Source: Alligator mississippiensis
Lineage: Eukaryota; Chordata; Crocodylia; Alligatoridae
Assembly (NCBI RefSeq): GCF_030867095.1
Contig: NC_081824.1
Coordinates: 168,586,933-168,650,932, forward strand
Length of the DNA: 64,000 bases
Direction of reading: 5' to 3'
The position numbers and the translations under genes were made by a program. The notes beneath the pieces are model-generated. The model saw only the letters and a program-made list of their open reading frames with translations, made no database searches and was not told where the DNA came from. Each line of letters starts with the position of its first letter. Position 1 is the stretch's first letter. Below, one piece after another: positions 21,107 through 33,280 of the stretch.

Positions 21107-24100
21107 TCAGAAGCTCAGCCCTCCTGTCCCCAGGGTTTCCTCTAAGCTGTTCTCTTTGGTGGTGATGCCTTGAAGGTCGGTGACATGCCCAATACCTTTG
21201 GTGACTCCTTCCCGGAAGAGCAGCTTGGCTCCGATCTTCAAGTACTCAGGGTGTTTGATGAACCTGAAACGAACGACAGCCTTCTCCCCTGTTCGCAGCT
21301 TGTCCTGAGGGAGAGACAGGACAATTGGTCACCACAGTACAAACAGGAGTATGACCGTTAGCCCCACATTGGCGGGCACTGGGAAACAGGGATGGTTACA
21401 AGATCCCTCCTTTCTCCAGTCACCCACTATTTACATTGCCGCAGCCCGAGTCCCTCCCACTGTAAGGGGAACCTGGGACAAAAATTGATTCTCTTCAAGT
21501 GAGGATTGGAGAAGGGGTTACTCCCCTATCCTGTCCTGTTGATGCTTTCCCCAGTGATTCCAGCAGACCATCTGCAAAGTGAAGAGGCAGCTTCTCAGGA
21601 GAGGAAAGGAGGAATCTGACCAAGTCCACTGGCTTTAGCAGGGATGAGCAGTGAGTTCAAATCTATGATTGTGATAGCCAGGACATCCTATCCCACTTCT
21701 CTTTCTGCCTGAAGGTATTAACACTAAGGAATCCTGGCAACACCCACTCCATAGTTGGGAGCTCACCTTCCCATGGATCTTCTCCACAATGGCAGTCTGC
21801 CGCACATTTCCCACATGCACAGTGACCTGGAATCCTTTCCTGAAAGTTGTGGCGTGGAAAAGCAGTACGATCTCAGCTTCAAAGACTGAGCAGATAGTGG
21901 GGTTCATCTCTGGGCTCACCATCACCATGCCCTGCATGACAGCCCCAAACCCAAAACTCAGGTTATCAGAGAACAGCCCTTTCTTGGTCTGAATCCCATG
22001 GCCTTTAGCTTGCCATAATCTCTTCCTTGCTTTGGGGCTCAGCCCCAACCCAGTCCCTGAAAATCTACAAAGATGCATGGATGCATGCCAAAGCCCGGAG
22101 GCCTGCTGTCACACTAGTTGAAGCAGATTTTAGGGTGGTGGTTGTAGGCTTGGAGTTGGGGTGAATGTTTCTCATGTGTATCCCAAATCCCTTCCCAGCA
22201 AGTAGGACAGCTCTGAGAAAGAGTAATAACCTTCAACCTTGCCAGCTCAAGGTCTTGGTCGCTGACCCCATCACTCCTTGACCACTGAGGAGCTGAGTGG
22301 CAGCTCCTAGAGCAGGAGTTTTCAACCTTTAATAGTTTCATAGTTGGTAGGGTCGGAAGGGACCTAAGCAGATCATCTAGTCCAACCCCCTGCCATGGGC
22401 AGGAAAGGATGCTGGGGTCAAATGACTCCAGCTAGGTGGCAGTCTAGCCTCCTTTGGAAGACCCCCAGGGTAGGGGTGAGCACCACTTCCCTTGGAAGTT
22501 GGTTCCAGTTCCTAGCTGCCCTGACAGTGAAGTAGTGCCTCCTGATATCTAGCCTGAATCTACTCTCAGTCAACTTATGGCCATTGTTCCTTGTTACCCA
22601 CAGTAGTGCACAGGGGAACAGGGACTCTCCCATTGCCTGCTGATCCCCCTTGGCAAGTTTATAGGCAGCCACCAGATCCCCTCTCAGCCTCCTTTTGTGG
22701 AGGCTGGACAGGTTCAGGTCCCATAGCCTCTCCTCGTAGGGCCTGCCCCGCTGCCCCCTAATCACGTGAGTGGCCCTCCTCTGGATCCTCTCGATGTTGC
22801 CCACATCTCTCCTGAAGTGTGGCACCCAGAACTGGACTCAGTACTCCAACTCCAATAAGCGTACCCTCGGCGGCTGAATATGGAGCAATGGAGAAGGGGA
22901 GGCTCACAGCCAGATGCAGGGTGGTGGCAGTGGCCACTGCACATGAGCTTCCCCCCACCCTCCCATGTCCAGCCAGGTGGGCAGCGTCTGTGCAGCCTGC
23001 AAAGGGGTGTTGCTGCCCTTGCTGTCCCCCCTCCCTTTGCTCCTGGGAGGAAGAAGCACTGGGTGGTGTGTAGAAGCATACCCCTGGTTGACAACCCCTG
23101 TCCTAGAGGATGGGAACAAGACTCACCTTGCGTAGCAGGGACCGGTCAAAGGACCCAAGGGCCAAGGTAGCAGCCTGTCCTGCCCGGAGCACACGACATG
23201 CTGAACGGTTCCGCTGGATGCTACACACCTTCAGCTGGAGGAACTTGCCATCGTCAGTTGGGCCAACCACCAGGTTCTCCCCCTCTCTGCAGATCCCACT
23301 GCAGATGGCACAAGAGCAGGACACATTTTAAGCATGACACACAAGGAAAGTGACACTCAGTGAAGTCGATTCACAGCCTCTCCAAATCCCACTACAAGGC
23401 AGTTTGCTTGGGCTCTTGCTCCAGGGTCTGCCCAACTGATCAGCGCTGGCAATGTGGGAGTCAGAATTCCTCAAAGCAATTAGTGCCGCCCCCTGTTCCT
23501 CTACAGCAGGTATGCTGATGCTCAGATTCCAAGGGTCTGGTCCTGAGATATAGACACCCCAGTCTGCACCTCCTCCTTGAACTCTGTGTTGCCTTCACTG
23601 GAATGCAGGGAATTTAGCACTGACTGTGGATCAGTTTATCTAGGATCCTTGAGAGAGGGACCAGCAGACCCAATCTTGATCAGGAGACCAACAGGAAGAA
23701 CATTCCCCTTGGTTTGTACAGAGGCAACACAGCAAACACTGCTCTCATCAGGGATAGGGCTATGGTCCTGCTGCTCTTCTCCAAGCTACCTCCTACCTGA
23801 GGCAGGACTTTGGAGTCCAATGAAAGTGCTACCTCAGAAGGCCAACCAAGCACCAGCCACTGCCCTGACAGCCGAGCAGCTCCCACGCTGGATCTTTTGT
23901 GCTCTGGCCACCCACCAATCATCTCTTTCAGTTTCCTTCATGCAAGGTGCCCTCCTCATGCCTGAAGGTGCAGCTAGTTGCCCAGGATTCTCACCAGTGC
24001 CTGTCTCCTAGAACAATACTTGCTCCTAAGCTCATCCCTACACTGCTCCCCATCTCACCCAGAGAAGGGTATTAAGGCAGCTTGCCCTACACTGGCCTGG

Positions 24101-27100
24101 CAGTGCAGCATGGATCAAATCCCCTGCAAGATCAGTACTGGTCATGCCACATCACCCTTGCCACACCCAAAGCCTGGCCCTGTGTTGATTTTTTTATATA
24201 AAGAGCAGCACTCACCTTGACAGTGTTCCTCCCACGACAGTCCCCACCTCAGGCACTGTGTAGATCTCATCCACCTACAGCAACAAGAGCAAGCTCCTTA
24301 GTCACTGGGCAACAGGGAAAGCAACCACAATCATCCACCTAACACAGGCTGCAGGAAAGCTCCTTTCTTCAGGGTACCAAAGCGTGCATCAGGGTTTTCA
24401 TCAGCCCCCACACCTCCCCATTTTAAAACACCGCAGACTTAAGAAATGGACATAAAAGCTGTCTTTATTCAGATATGGTCAATGCATCTCCTCTCTGAAG
24501 TTCAGCTGGGGACCCAACTGTCTGATAGATTTTTAGCATGAGTACAAGCTGGGTCTCTGTTTTCAGCTCCCTTGTTACTTGTCCAGCAGCTAACAACTTT
24601 TGCTACGCCGAATCCAGGGGACCCTCTGCCTGGCTTGAGCCACCACGGTGGTAAGCACAGTGTAATAACCTGAAGGGAACACTCTTACATACCTGGAACT
24701 CTGTGAGCTGTTGCATCAACTCCTCCTGCTCTTTGCTGTTGGTCAGAGGAGGAAGGATGTTGAGGAAAACTTTCAAGAGATCCAGGTTCTCCCCAGAAAC
24801 GCTGGACAGAGTGAAGATGGGGGTGATGCTGCCAAACAGACAGAGAGGAATGAGCTAGGGGTGCAACGCAGCTGCGGAACCCACCCTGGGGAACTGTTGT
24901 AAAGAACTAACCCCACCTAGGGAAGGCAGCGTGGGCTGGCAATGATCCCACCTACCCACAAAGGGTTCAAGCCAGGCCATCTGCACCCAATCAATTCAAG
25001 TTTCCTCACAGGAACATTGTCTCCTAGATAATACGGGAATACATTCATTCCACTATCAGTCATTGGCTCTTGCTGTGTGTGTCCAGAACAGGCCTCAGAG
25101 AAGGAACATGAATGAGGATGACAAAATCTAGGGAGGGGACAGGTGGATAATTTAAGAGATGTTTATTTCAGCTAATGCCTCCTAAAAAGGTGGTCTCCTC
25201 TTGCATCTTTGTGGAGCAAGGAATACCCCAAGGAGCCCAGACTAAGCTGACTGACCACAACCCTTGCAAGAAAGGATGAAGGTCCCTTACTTGGGAGACT
25301 GTGCAAACTGCTGCGCTGCTGTAACAGCATCATCATCTGAGTTCACCAACAGGGGGAGCTTGTTGCAGCCTGGCTGCTTCAGGATGCGCTCCAGCTGCTT
25401 CACAGTCCGTTCCACAGTGGCTTTTGAACACAAGTCCACTTTGCTGATGACGATGAAGAAAGGTACCTTGAGGGCCATGGCCAGGCCCAGGTGCTCTCGC
25501 GTTGTACCTGCTACAAGAGATCAGGGAGAGTTCAGCTAAAAGTAACAGGAACCAAGATCACTTGCTTGCAGGATGCCTTTGTGTCTCAGGCCAGAAAGCT
25601 CACCAGGGATGAAAATGGAAGCTCAGCTTCTGGGTAATGGGAAGAGGGCACGATTTTTTTAAGCATCACCCTAGACAGAAAGACAGGGCCTCTCCCTAGG
25701 AACCCACAGTGTTTCTTGCAGAGCCAAGGATTAGTCAGAAAACAGCCATCCAGATGGCACAGGGCAAGATGCGGGCAGTGGGAGGACTTCAGGCAAGCTG
25801 GGGCACACTTACCGATGCCAGTGTTGGCACTCACTACCAGCATAGCAAAGTCCGGGCAGTAGCTGGTGAGGCCAAAGATGGTGGTTTTCAGGTACTTATG
25901 GTGGCCAGCCAGGTCAATGAAGGTGATCATTTTGGAGGAACTCTCACAGATTTCTTCTGCGGTTCGTGAGTCACTGTAGTTCACTACCTAGTGAGGAAGA
26001 GAAACCAGAGGCTGAGGGAGGGGCATGCAAAAGAAAAGGGAGCTGTCAACCCCAACTCCACCTAAGCAGAAACAAGTGCCAGAGAGAACTTGAGGGTTGG
26101 CACTTGGAAAAAGTCCAGGCCCAAGAGACCTCAAACTGCTATGGCTGCACTATAAGGTCAACCTCAGAGCTGCTCTTCTGGAGGCAGAGGCAGGACACTA
26201 GAAAGTATGTCTGTTCCACCTGGACAAGCAGCACCTCAGCTGCATCGTTCCTAACCTCAACTGCACCAACAGGGAATGCAGGACTAGACATCTGTTCCTT
26301 GGCTGATCCACGAGTGATAAGGAATGATCCCTTCAGGTGCAGCGGCCAGAAGCAACAAGATAGGACACCCACACTCCCCCATTCTCTGCTGTAACTGATC
26401 TGGTCCCTTTCTCCTCACTGCCACCCTTACCTCTCCTTTGCTGTTGAAGCCCAGGATCTCAAAGCTGATGCTGGATGTTCTTCCTGTCTGAATTTCATGG
26501 AGATGCCGGAAGAGGTTGAGGCGAGCTCTGCCCCGCCCATTATCCAGCTCACCCTGCGTGAGGACACCCAGCAGGGTCGACTTTCCTGAGTCCACATTCC
26601 CCAACACAGCCACTCGCAGGTCTAGGAACTAAAGGAACAAGACTGAGAAAAATCACAGGGGAACCTGTCCCCTTTGGACAGGGACCCCACTCATATAGAC
26701 AGGTGGCATGTGCTCACCAGATGTCAGCAGAGGCATGCCCTACAGGCTCCCTGAAGGGTAGCCAAGAGGGACTGTACTGCACAGCAATCTCTGGCTGCTG
26801 CTTTAGATTTGTCCCCTAGCCCATGGTGTCATGGGACAGGGTTTGTCACAGCACACTCTGCTGTGATGACGCATATTGGCCTATGACATCACAAAAGGAA
26901 GTTCACGTACATGCTTGGTGTGACGGACATTCATTGTCATGGCCTGATCCTCAAAAGGCCCACTGCCACAGAGGTGCAAGGCTTCGTCATCGCACTCCCT
27001 GACCCAGCCAACCCCCACTACTTGGAGTGGGTTCTAACTGATCCCCTCCAGATGAAGGAGGGTCTCATGATCCCATGCTGGCAGCTCACTAAAGTGTGTC

Positions 27101-30100
27101 CTATGAACTATTCTAGAAGAAGGTGCCTCCAGGGGAAGGATTCCTAGCTCTTCCCAACAGAAAACCTCTTAGACAGAGCCTGGCAGTTTCCAGTACCAGA
27201 GGGTCCCCAAGCCAGGGAGAACAGCCCAGTCAAGGGGTCCCATACCTGCTGGTTATCAGGAACCTTCCGGACAAGGACCTCTGTTATCTTCCTGGGAATA
27301 TCGCTGTCATAATCTACCTCGCGCTCCCGCAGGACGGTGATGTCAGCGCCGACCCTGCAAAAGGGGCAGGAGGGAACTGGTCACTGCAAGATTGGCCCTT
27401 CAGGGAATCACCTTCCCAGGGAACCACAGGGGAATTCAGAGCAAAACTCAATCTGCCAGGGAGATTAACTCTGAGTGACAGAAACCTATGCAGAAACCTA
27501 ACACTGTCAACCATAGTGCTCTCTAGCAGCAAAGACCACAGGCCCTCATCTAGGGTCCTCTCTGGTTATGAAGGACATTGGCTAGGGGGAATTTCCTTGA
27601 TCTGTAGGCTTTGTGGAGGTGGCAGAACAGCCACCAGATCTGCAAGGGTTCTGGGGGTGCTGGGGACAGAGCTGGGTTTTCCTAAGCTGGAGAACATCTG
27701 AACCACTCGGCTACAGGGAGGGTAGAGATCCTGAGGAGATGCATACTTTTCAGCCATGCGGCGCAGAGTCTTGAGGGAAGCACGCATCTCCTCCTCTGAC
27801 AGGCCCACCAGCAGCCCATTGTCCTCCACACCAATCTGATATACAGCCTCGCCCCGGCCTTCCTGTAGCCGCCACTTCATCTGCGTCACTAGGTGCTCAA
27901 AGCGATACTGCGAGGGGTTCACCAGCTTCAGCTGCTTGAGGGAAAGAGCAGTTATGATCGTGGCCTGCACTGGAAGGGATCCCACCTCCCAGGGAAAACA
28001 ACTCCCTAATCCTCCACTGTGAAGCAACAGCCCCTCCTGCAGACTTGCCCCTGGGAAACACACTCCAAACTAGTGTCTGAAGAGCCAGGGGGAAAGGAAA
28101 GATGGGATTACAGGTAGCTGCATATATCAAGAGCAGAATGTTTCAAGCACCTTGCAGATGGCAGCTGTGGACTAGAATAGAGTTGGCACCCCAGGGACAG
28201 CATGGGCTCGACCACATTTGTAATGGCTTCAATAGCTAAGAATGGTGGGACAGCTCTGCAGTGCGGTTGGAAGAGCCATAACTGGCATCAGTAGCTCTGT
28301 CTCTCTAAGGAGGGAATATGGCTCAGAAGAAGCCAAGTGCACACTGATCACTTGACTGCTCCAGTCATGTGAGGGCCCATAGAGTGTAGCTCTAAGGGAC
28401 TCTGTACTGCATGAAATCAGGATCCAGTCTGTTCTACATCAACCCATACCACTGGATTCAGAGAGCCCAAAGCTACATAGATAGTGTAGTCTACTTGTCT
28501 TCTTGCACCTGCTCCCCAGGGCAGGTTTCCTGGGGTGTACCAAGACACCTCCCTTACATACTGCCTTTATTAATTTAATCTCCCATGAGCCCCAGATTAG
28601 GGAGTATCCTCTCTGCAACCCCCAAAGGACTCACCTTGTACTCAATGTTCCCATCTTCTGCCTGGTAAAGAACAAAACAAGATACATGGGTTAATGACCT
28701 TCTGTGCCACCAAGGCACCTTCTGCAGATACTTTTCCCTACCTACTGGGCTGCCCTCACACCATGAGCCTGCACACTGGCCTGGGGGGGGGGAGTATAAT
28801 CAGCAGTCAAGCAGCATTAGGGCTCTTCCTGTTACTTCAGAAAGAAACCACACAACATTCAGTACACACGATACGTTGCAGCCTCTTTGGCCAGAGCTGC
28901 AGGGCTCACTCCGGTGTTCCCCTAGAACTGCCCAGACACATGCTGCCGCTGTCTGTCTGGTAACAAACAGCTGGGATGTTCTCTTGTGAACGCTAGGAGT
29001 TTAAGTGAGTGGAGTGTAAAGGCATTAGCCAATCTGTATGATGCCAGCCAAAACCCTTCTGAAAGTAACAAGAGGTCACTATCTCCAAAACAGCCCTGCC
29101 CTGTAGGGGTGGATGAAGAGGACTCGTTCTCCACGGCACAGTCAATTCCTGGTGCCACTGCTGAGGTGACAAGTGGTAGAGCAGGTGACTTTCTACAAAA
29201 CAGACAGAAATACCCCCCCTACTACATTTTATTTTACAAAGGCCATTACATTACTGACAGGTATAACTTATATTCACAGTTTGGCTAGACCTGTTCGGGA
29301 TCTGGTGATCTGGGGTGAAAGGTGCCATATCTCCCCTCCCCAACGCCACACTATCCAGTGCCTCCTCCCCTAGATCTGTACAAGAAGAACTGGTGATCTG
29401 GGACAGACACTCAGGCTCTCCCTTTTCCCTCCCCCACTCCAACACTGAGCCATGGAGGTTCCCCTCCTTCCCACCCTCCTTGTACTGTTCTAACACATGC
29501 TCCCAAGAATCACTCCAGCACTGAACTGGCCTGCCAGAGACCATCCGCTCCTTGACAGCAGTTGCTCCCATTTCCACTAAGTGCTTCTCTAACTAAATGA
29601 GGCACTAACATTTCTGGCTAGCCTGCAGGGAGGGAAGCAAGGTTCTACACAGCCATCAGGAAGCAAGCACTATTTGATCAGCTTGTGATGAAACAAACTA
29701 CTAACAGCTCCAGAGAAACAGACTGGAGTGGGAGCTCCTGTGGGTGCACAACTCAGAGGGGCTTCCCCAGGAGGGACTGCTGCCAAATCAGATTGCTGTA
29801 GCCAGGAATAGAAAAAAGAGCCACTAACTCAACAAGTCCACCCCAACCCCAAGAAAGAAGGTGTGTCCGATATCAAATTCCATCTCCTACCGATCACCAC
29901 CCAAGGGCAAAGGAAACAAGGCTGCTTCCTGTAGGGAGACAGCAAATCACTGATAGTAGTGCAGAGGCTGACCCATGTGGATGTTTTTTTTGTGTTTTTG
30001 GGAGCAAGTTGCAGCACTGCCTTGTCGTCCTTCTCAAGACATCGTTCCTTTTCTTAGGGCATGGCTTCTGTCAGGGAAAGGTGCAGCCCTGCTCCCTGGC

Positions 30101-32239
30101 AGGTCTCCCTGCATTTTAGCTCAACTCCTAACCACACTGATGGCTGCTGATGGCAGAGGGCAAAAGTAACTGGGGCCTGGGATTGACAACTCTAGTTTTA
30201 CAGGTGAAACTGCTCATGGTGGGAAAGGCATCAGTGTGAGGCTCCTATTTTTTACCCATTTAGTCACCTGCCTTACAACTGTGGGGAAGGCATTGTCTCC
30301 CAACACAGGTACTGGTAGCTGTGTTGTCCTAAGCAAGGGGTGTGTCTTGTCTCAGAGCAGCTTATACAAACCAAAGCAACAAGTACAGACTTGCCCGGCA
30401 ATGGAGCATGCAGGTCTGCAGAGGAAAGGAAGAGATACCAAAGCCTCCAGGGACTGGCTGTGCTATCCACTGACAGGCACAACCACCAAGGTGCCACAAA
30501 AAACAATGCTGTCCCTGGGAACAGAGTATGGAGGTCCTAACTGAAGCTACAGGAAGCTACACCTTTTGATCCCCAAGCCTGAGATCAAGGGCCCTGCCTT
30601 GCACAAAAACAGGTGCCCTCACCGCCATTCTGGGATTTTAAACCTTCCTCAAGAGACAGCAGCAGTGCCGCCAGCCTGGCAAGCCCTGTGCTTCAAGAAC
30701 GGGTTTCAGCCCCATGCCCTGGGGAACTGTCTGCACTTAAGAGACTACAATGTCCCCTTTCCAAGCCAAGCCCCATGAAATGGGATGCCTCCTCTCTTGC
30801 TCTCCAGGGCTGGGAGGGGACCCTCTGCATGCTGGCTCCCCCAAATCAGCAAATATAGAGAGAATCCCATTAGACTAGAGGGGGTGGAGCTGCTGGAGCC
30901 TGCTGAGCCAGGAATGTGGGCCTAGGAGCTAGGGGTATGTTCCCACGCAATCTGGCAGATGAGATATCCACAAGAGATGGGAACAGGGCATTCAGGGTTG
31001 CATAAGGAACAACACTCATCCTTATGCAACCCAGTAACTATGAGGCTATAAGGTTTTTCCACCTGCTGACAGGAGGCCAAGCACTGCTGTGCTGATGTCT
31101 GCACCCTCCCGGCAGGGCATCTTTAGGTCAGGCAGGTCAAGGAGCAGGGCTGTCTCAGACCCCACCGGGGTGAGGGTGGCGGGGGGGGGGGGGGGTGAGC
31201 CCAGTGCCCCCCTCCCCAAGGGGCCAAGCCACAATTCAGGCAGCATGGAACTGCATCTTAACACATCCCACCACAATCATGGCAACTGAGCCAACTTGCA
31301 GGGACTGCTTCCAGCCTGGTTAATTGAGAAAACCATCCACCTCAGTCCTCCATGCTCCCAGGACTGGAGCTGAGGGGAGAGAGGCTAGAAGAGACAGAGG
31401 TCATGGGCATGGTGGGGCAAACTCTTTCTCTGCAGAGATCTACCGCTTAGGCGGCCACCTCTCAGCTGAGGCCAACCCTTCCCTGTGCGGCCTGCCCCAG
31501 CTAGGGATAACGCCTCCGCCACCTCATCACGTCTTGCATCGCTGCCAGGGCCCCTGCTCCCTCTGCTTGCCCACTGCTTTCAGGGCACTGCCCAGAATCA
31601 GCCAGGGGGGATGCCACCCCCACGAAGCTGCAAATGACTTATGTGCATGTGTACAAGTGCAGACACATGCACACACGTAGATGTACATGCATGTACACAT
31701 AGCGGTGCCTGTACACACAGAGGCACATGCATGCACACACGTACAACCCTGTGCCCACAGAAATGTGTGCACGCCTGTACGCGTGCATGCCTGTATCACA
31801 CATACAAGTGTGCACATGCACAGACATCCACCTACATGTGTATGCGCACATAAAAGTACACGCACATGGCCGCATACACACAGAAGTATGCACACACAAA
31901 AGTGCACGCACATATGTATGTACACGCACACACGTACAAGCAAGCACAGAGCTACAGGCGTGTACACGTCCACCCAAGGGGCACAGCCACGCAGAAGCGC
32001 ACGTACACACATGGGCACACACACGCGTACGCGCGGAAGCACACGCAGGGCCGGCCCGCACGTACCTCGGGCGGCAGGTAGGGCGGGTTGTTGGCCTTGC
32101 CGCCCCGGCCGCGCCCGCCCTTCTTCTTCGCCTTGCAGCCGCCGCCGAGGCCACCGCGCCCGCGCAGGGCTCCCCCGCCGCCCCCCGGCGCCGCCGCCCG
32201 GCAGCAGCCGCCGAACAGCTCCGACACGCGCGAGTCCAT
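21107..32239 (-). CDS. GTPBP2: GTP-binding protein 2, complete, 12 coding exons, 605 aa
   Basis: GTPase of the EF1A/HBS1-like family implicated with pelota in ribosome rescue. Exons (minus): 32239-32066, 28661-28635, 27931-27747, 27354-27246, 26628-26431, 25987-25813, 25510-25291, 24828-24693, 24274-24216, 23298-23127, 21931-21767, 21304-21107. All are GT/AG and phases agree; 605 aa against 602 in human. The N-terminus ([13 protein letters not shown]) is Gly/Ala-rich with a basic [11 protein letters not shown] run before [12 protein letters not shown]-domain motifs: P-loop GNVDSGKST (175-183), G3 DLAGH (256-260), G4 SKVD (312-315). Beta-barrel domains follow from about 405. Exon 2 is only 27 nt (AEDGNIEYK), as in human. 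The C-terminus ends [15 protein letters not shown], unlike the human tail. It is divergent with MAD2L1BP, 3.3 kb apart. Intron 10 carries a CR1 nested in a hAT-like element. Confidence 0.97.
22313..23100 (+). mobile_element. hAT-like element interrupted by a CR1, GTPBP2 intron 10
   Basis: Left end CAGGAGTTTTCAACCTTTAA and right end TGGTTGACAACCCCTG are inverted (TTTTCAACC/GGTTGACAA). They are flanked by identical octamers TCCTAGAG (22305-22312 and 23101-23108). The element is split by a CR1 copy at about 22332-22855, leaving only ~19 bp of hAT on the left and ~245 bp on the right. The hAT must therefore be older than the CR1. It ends 19 bp before the GTPBP2 exon 10 donor. Confidence 0.8.
22332..22855 (-). 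mobile_element. CR1 LINE, 5'-truncated, inside a hAT element
   Basis: Reverse CR1: 3' tip 'tttcatagttggtagggtcg' at the left, then 'gcagatcatctagtccaacc', continuing into sequence that on the minus strand reads [20 protein letters not shown] and [20 protein letters not shown], the C-terminal tail of CR1 ORF2. About 520 bp remain. The tail frame is still open over about 400 bp, suggesting a fairly young copy. Confidence 0.88.
31171..31197. repeat. Poly-G tract, GTPBP2 intron 1
   Basis: A G-rich run of more than 15 consecutive G residues preceded by 'gtggc'. It is low complexity and could form G-quadruplex structure on the plus strand. Confidence 0.8.
31640..32055. repeat. Degenerate CA/TG alternating tract beside GTPBP2 exon 1
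   Basis: About 415 bp dominated by alternating purine/pyrimidine steps (cacacg, tgtaca, tgcatgc, gtgtgc), with related phrases such as 'acatgcatg', 'gtacacaca' and 'gcacacacg' repeated irregularly. It reaches within about 10 bp of the exon 1 splice donor at 32065. Such sequence favours Z-DNA. Long open frames rich in His, Thr and Cys on both strands are a by-product of the repeat. Confidence 0.8.
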
Positions 32240-32620
32240 CCTGCCCCGGCCCCGGTCACGGTCCCGGCCCGCGACGCACTGCACTGCCCGGCCCGGCCCA
32301 CCCGGGCCCTGGCGTCAGAAACAGCCGCAGGGCATCACGGGACACCGAATCCGCAACACCTTCCCCTCCGGACTACACCTCCCGGCATGCCCCGCGCGGC
32401 CCTCTGCCGCCACCGCTCCCGGCGGGCCCCGCGGGAGCAGCAGTCCGGAGTGGTCGCTCCCGGCACCCCCCAGCAGCCCCTCTGAGGCAGCGGCTCTGGC
32501 GGGCCTACAGTTCCCAGCATGCCCCGGGCACCCAGGCCCCCTGTAAGGCGGCACCCGCTGCGCCAGGGGTCTGATGGGAGATGTAGTTCCGGGGTGGAAG
32601 GAAGCAGGCAGGTACTAGCT
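32040..32620. promoter_or_regulatory. CpG island and promoter region of GTPBP2
   Basis: GC- and CpG-dense sequence covering GTPBP2 exon 1 and about 380 bp upstream of its start codon (32239). It contains three ZNF143/Staf-like motifs: ACTACACCTCCCGGCATGC at 32372-32390 and CCTACAGTTCCCAGCATGC at 32504-32522 on plus, and GGAACTACATCTCCCATCAG at 32572-32591 on minus. No TATA box was seen. Transcription start is not determined. Confidence 0.7.
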
Positions 32621-32732
32621 GACCTTTTGCCCACTTGCCCGGCTACTCAGGCTCCTGGGTGGTGAGGAGAGTATGCTTTGAGTGGCAGAGCCGTGCCGCA
32701 CCTCAGGCCCTGCACGCATCCCACAGCTTCAG

Positions 32733-32904
32733 GTATCCAGGTTGTAGCCGTATTAGTCTAGAGGAAAAAGCAACGAGGACTCGTAGTAGAGATGATATCT
32801 TTTATTAGACCAACAAGATTTTTGCAATTAAAGATTTTTTCTCTGCAAAAATCTTGTTGGTCTAATAAAGGATATCATCTCTACTACGAGTCCTGATTGG
32901 TTTC
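32733..32904. mobile_element. Fold-back element with 14-bp flanking duplication
   Basis: Starts near 'gtatccaggttgtagccgta' and contains two inverted arms of about 50 bp around a ~20-bp spacer: 32777-32825 and 32844-32894, sharing GATGATATCTTTTATTAGAC read both ways. It is flanked by identical 14-bp TCCCACAGCTTCAG (32719-32732 and 32905-32918). An 8-bp TSD would suggest hAT; a 14-bp duplication is more like LINE-assisted retroposition. Family not named. Confidence 0.65.
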
Positions 32905-33044
32905 TCCCACAGCTTCAGCTTCATTCATGGCCGTGTGGAAATACAGAGGGACACAGCTCAGGCAGACTCTGAACATAGGCACTTCATGGTCACGAGAGGG
33001 TTTCATACTCCAGGCGAAAGGTTTGGGGCCAAGAATGTCCTGGC

Positions 33045-33225
33045 ATCTCTGCCAACCCTTGCCTCTGCCACTGACTCACAGTGGGGCCTCAGTCATATCA
33101 CTTGGCCTGGCTACTGCTTGGATTGGATTTCAGCAGGTCTCATTTTTTCAGCTGCCAAACAGGGAGGACAAGTATCTGCTGCCCTGGCAATACTCTTTTA
33201 ATTAGTGTTTGCACAGCACTTCTTG
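33045..33225 (+). repeat. MIR SINE, forward
   Basis: Word order 'ctctgccactgactcacagt', 'gggcctcagtcatatcactt', 'cattttttcagctgccaaac' and a trailing 'ttttaattagtgtttgcaca' follows the MIR consensus (gccactgactxgctgtgtga, gggcaagtcactt, ctcagtttcctcatctgxaaa). Ancient and diverged. Confidence 0.6.
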
Positions 33226-33280
33226 GGGTGTTGCTGACAGGGCTAGAAATAGTCTCACACAACCGCGCAGGAGCTACTGA

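Noticed and set aside
22418-22825. 135-residue minus-strand frame in GTPBP2 intron 10
   Set aside because: It is the ORF2 tail of a CR1 LINE, not a host gene.
24466-24472. TTTATT in GTPBP2 intron 8 as a minus-strand poly(A) signal
   Set aside because: It is intronic between well-supported exons 8 and 9, with nothing to suggest premature cleavage.
31681-32574. 297- and 252-residue open frames rich in His/Thr then Pro/Ala
   Set aside because: They are produced by the CA/TG tract and the GTPBP2 CpG island, antisense to GTPBP2 exon 1. Composition follows the repeat, not a protein.
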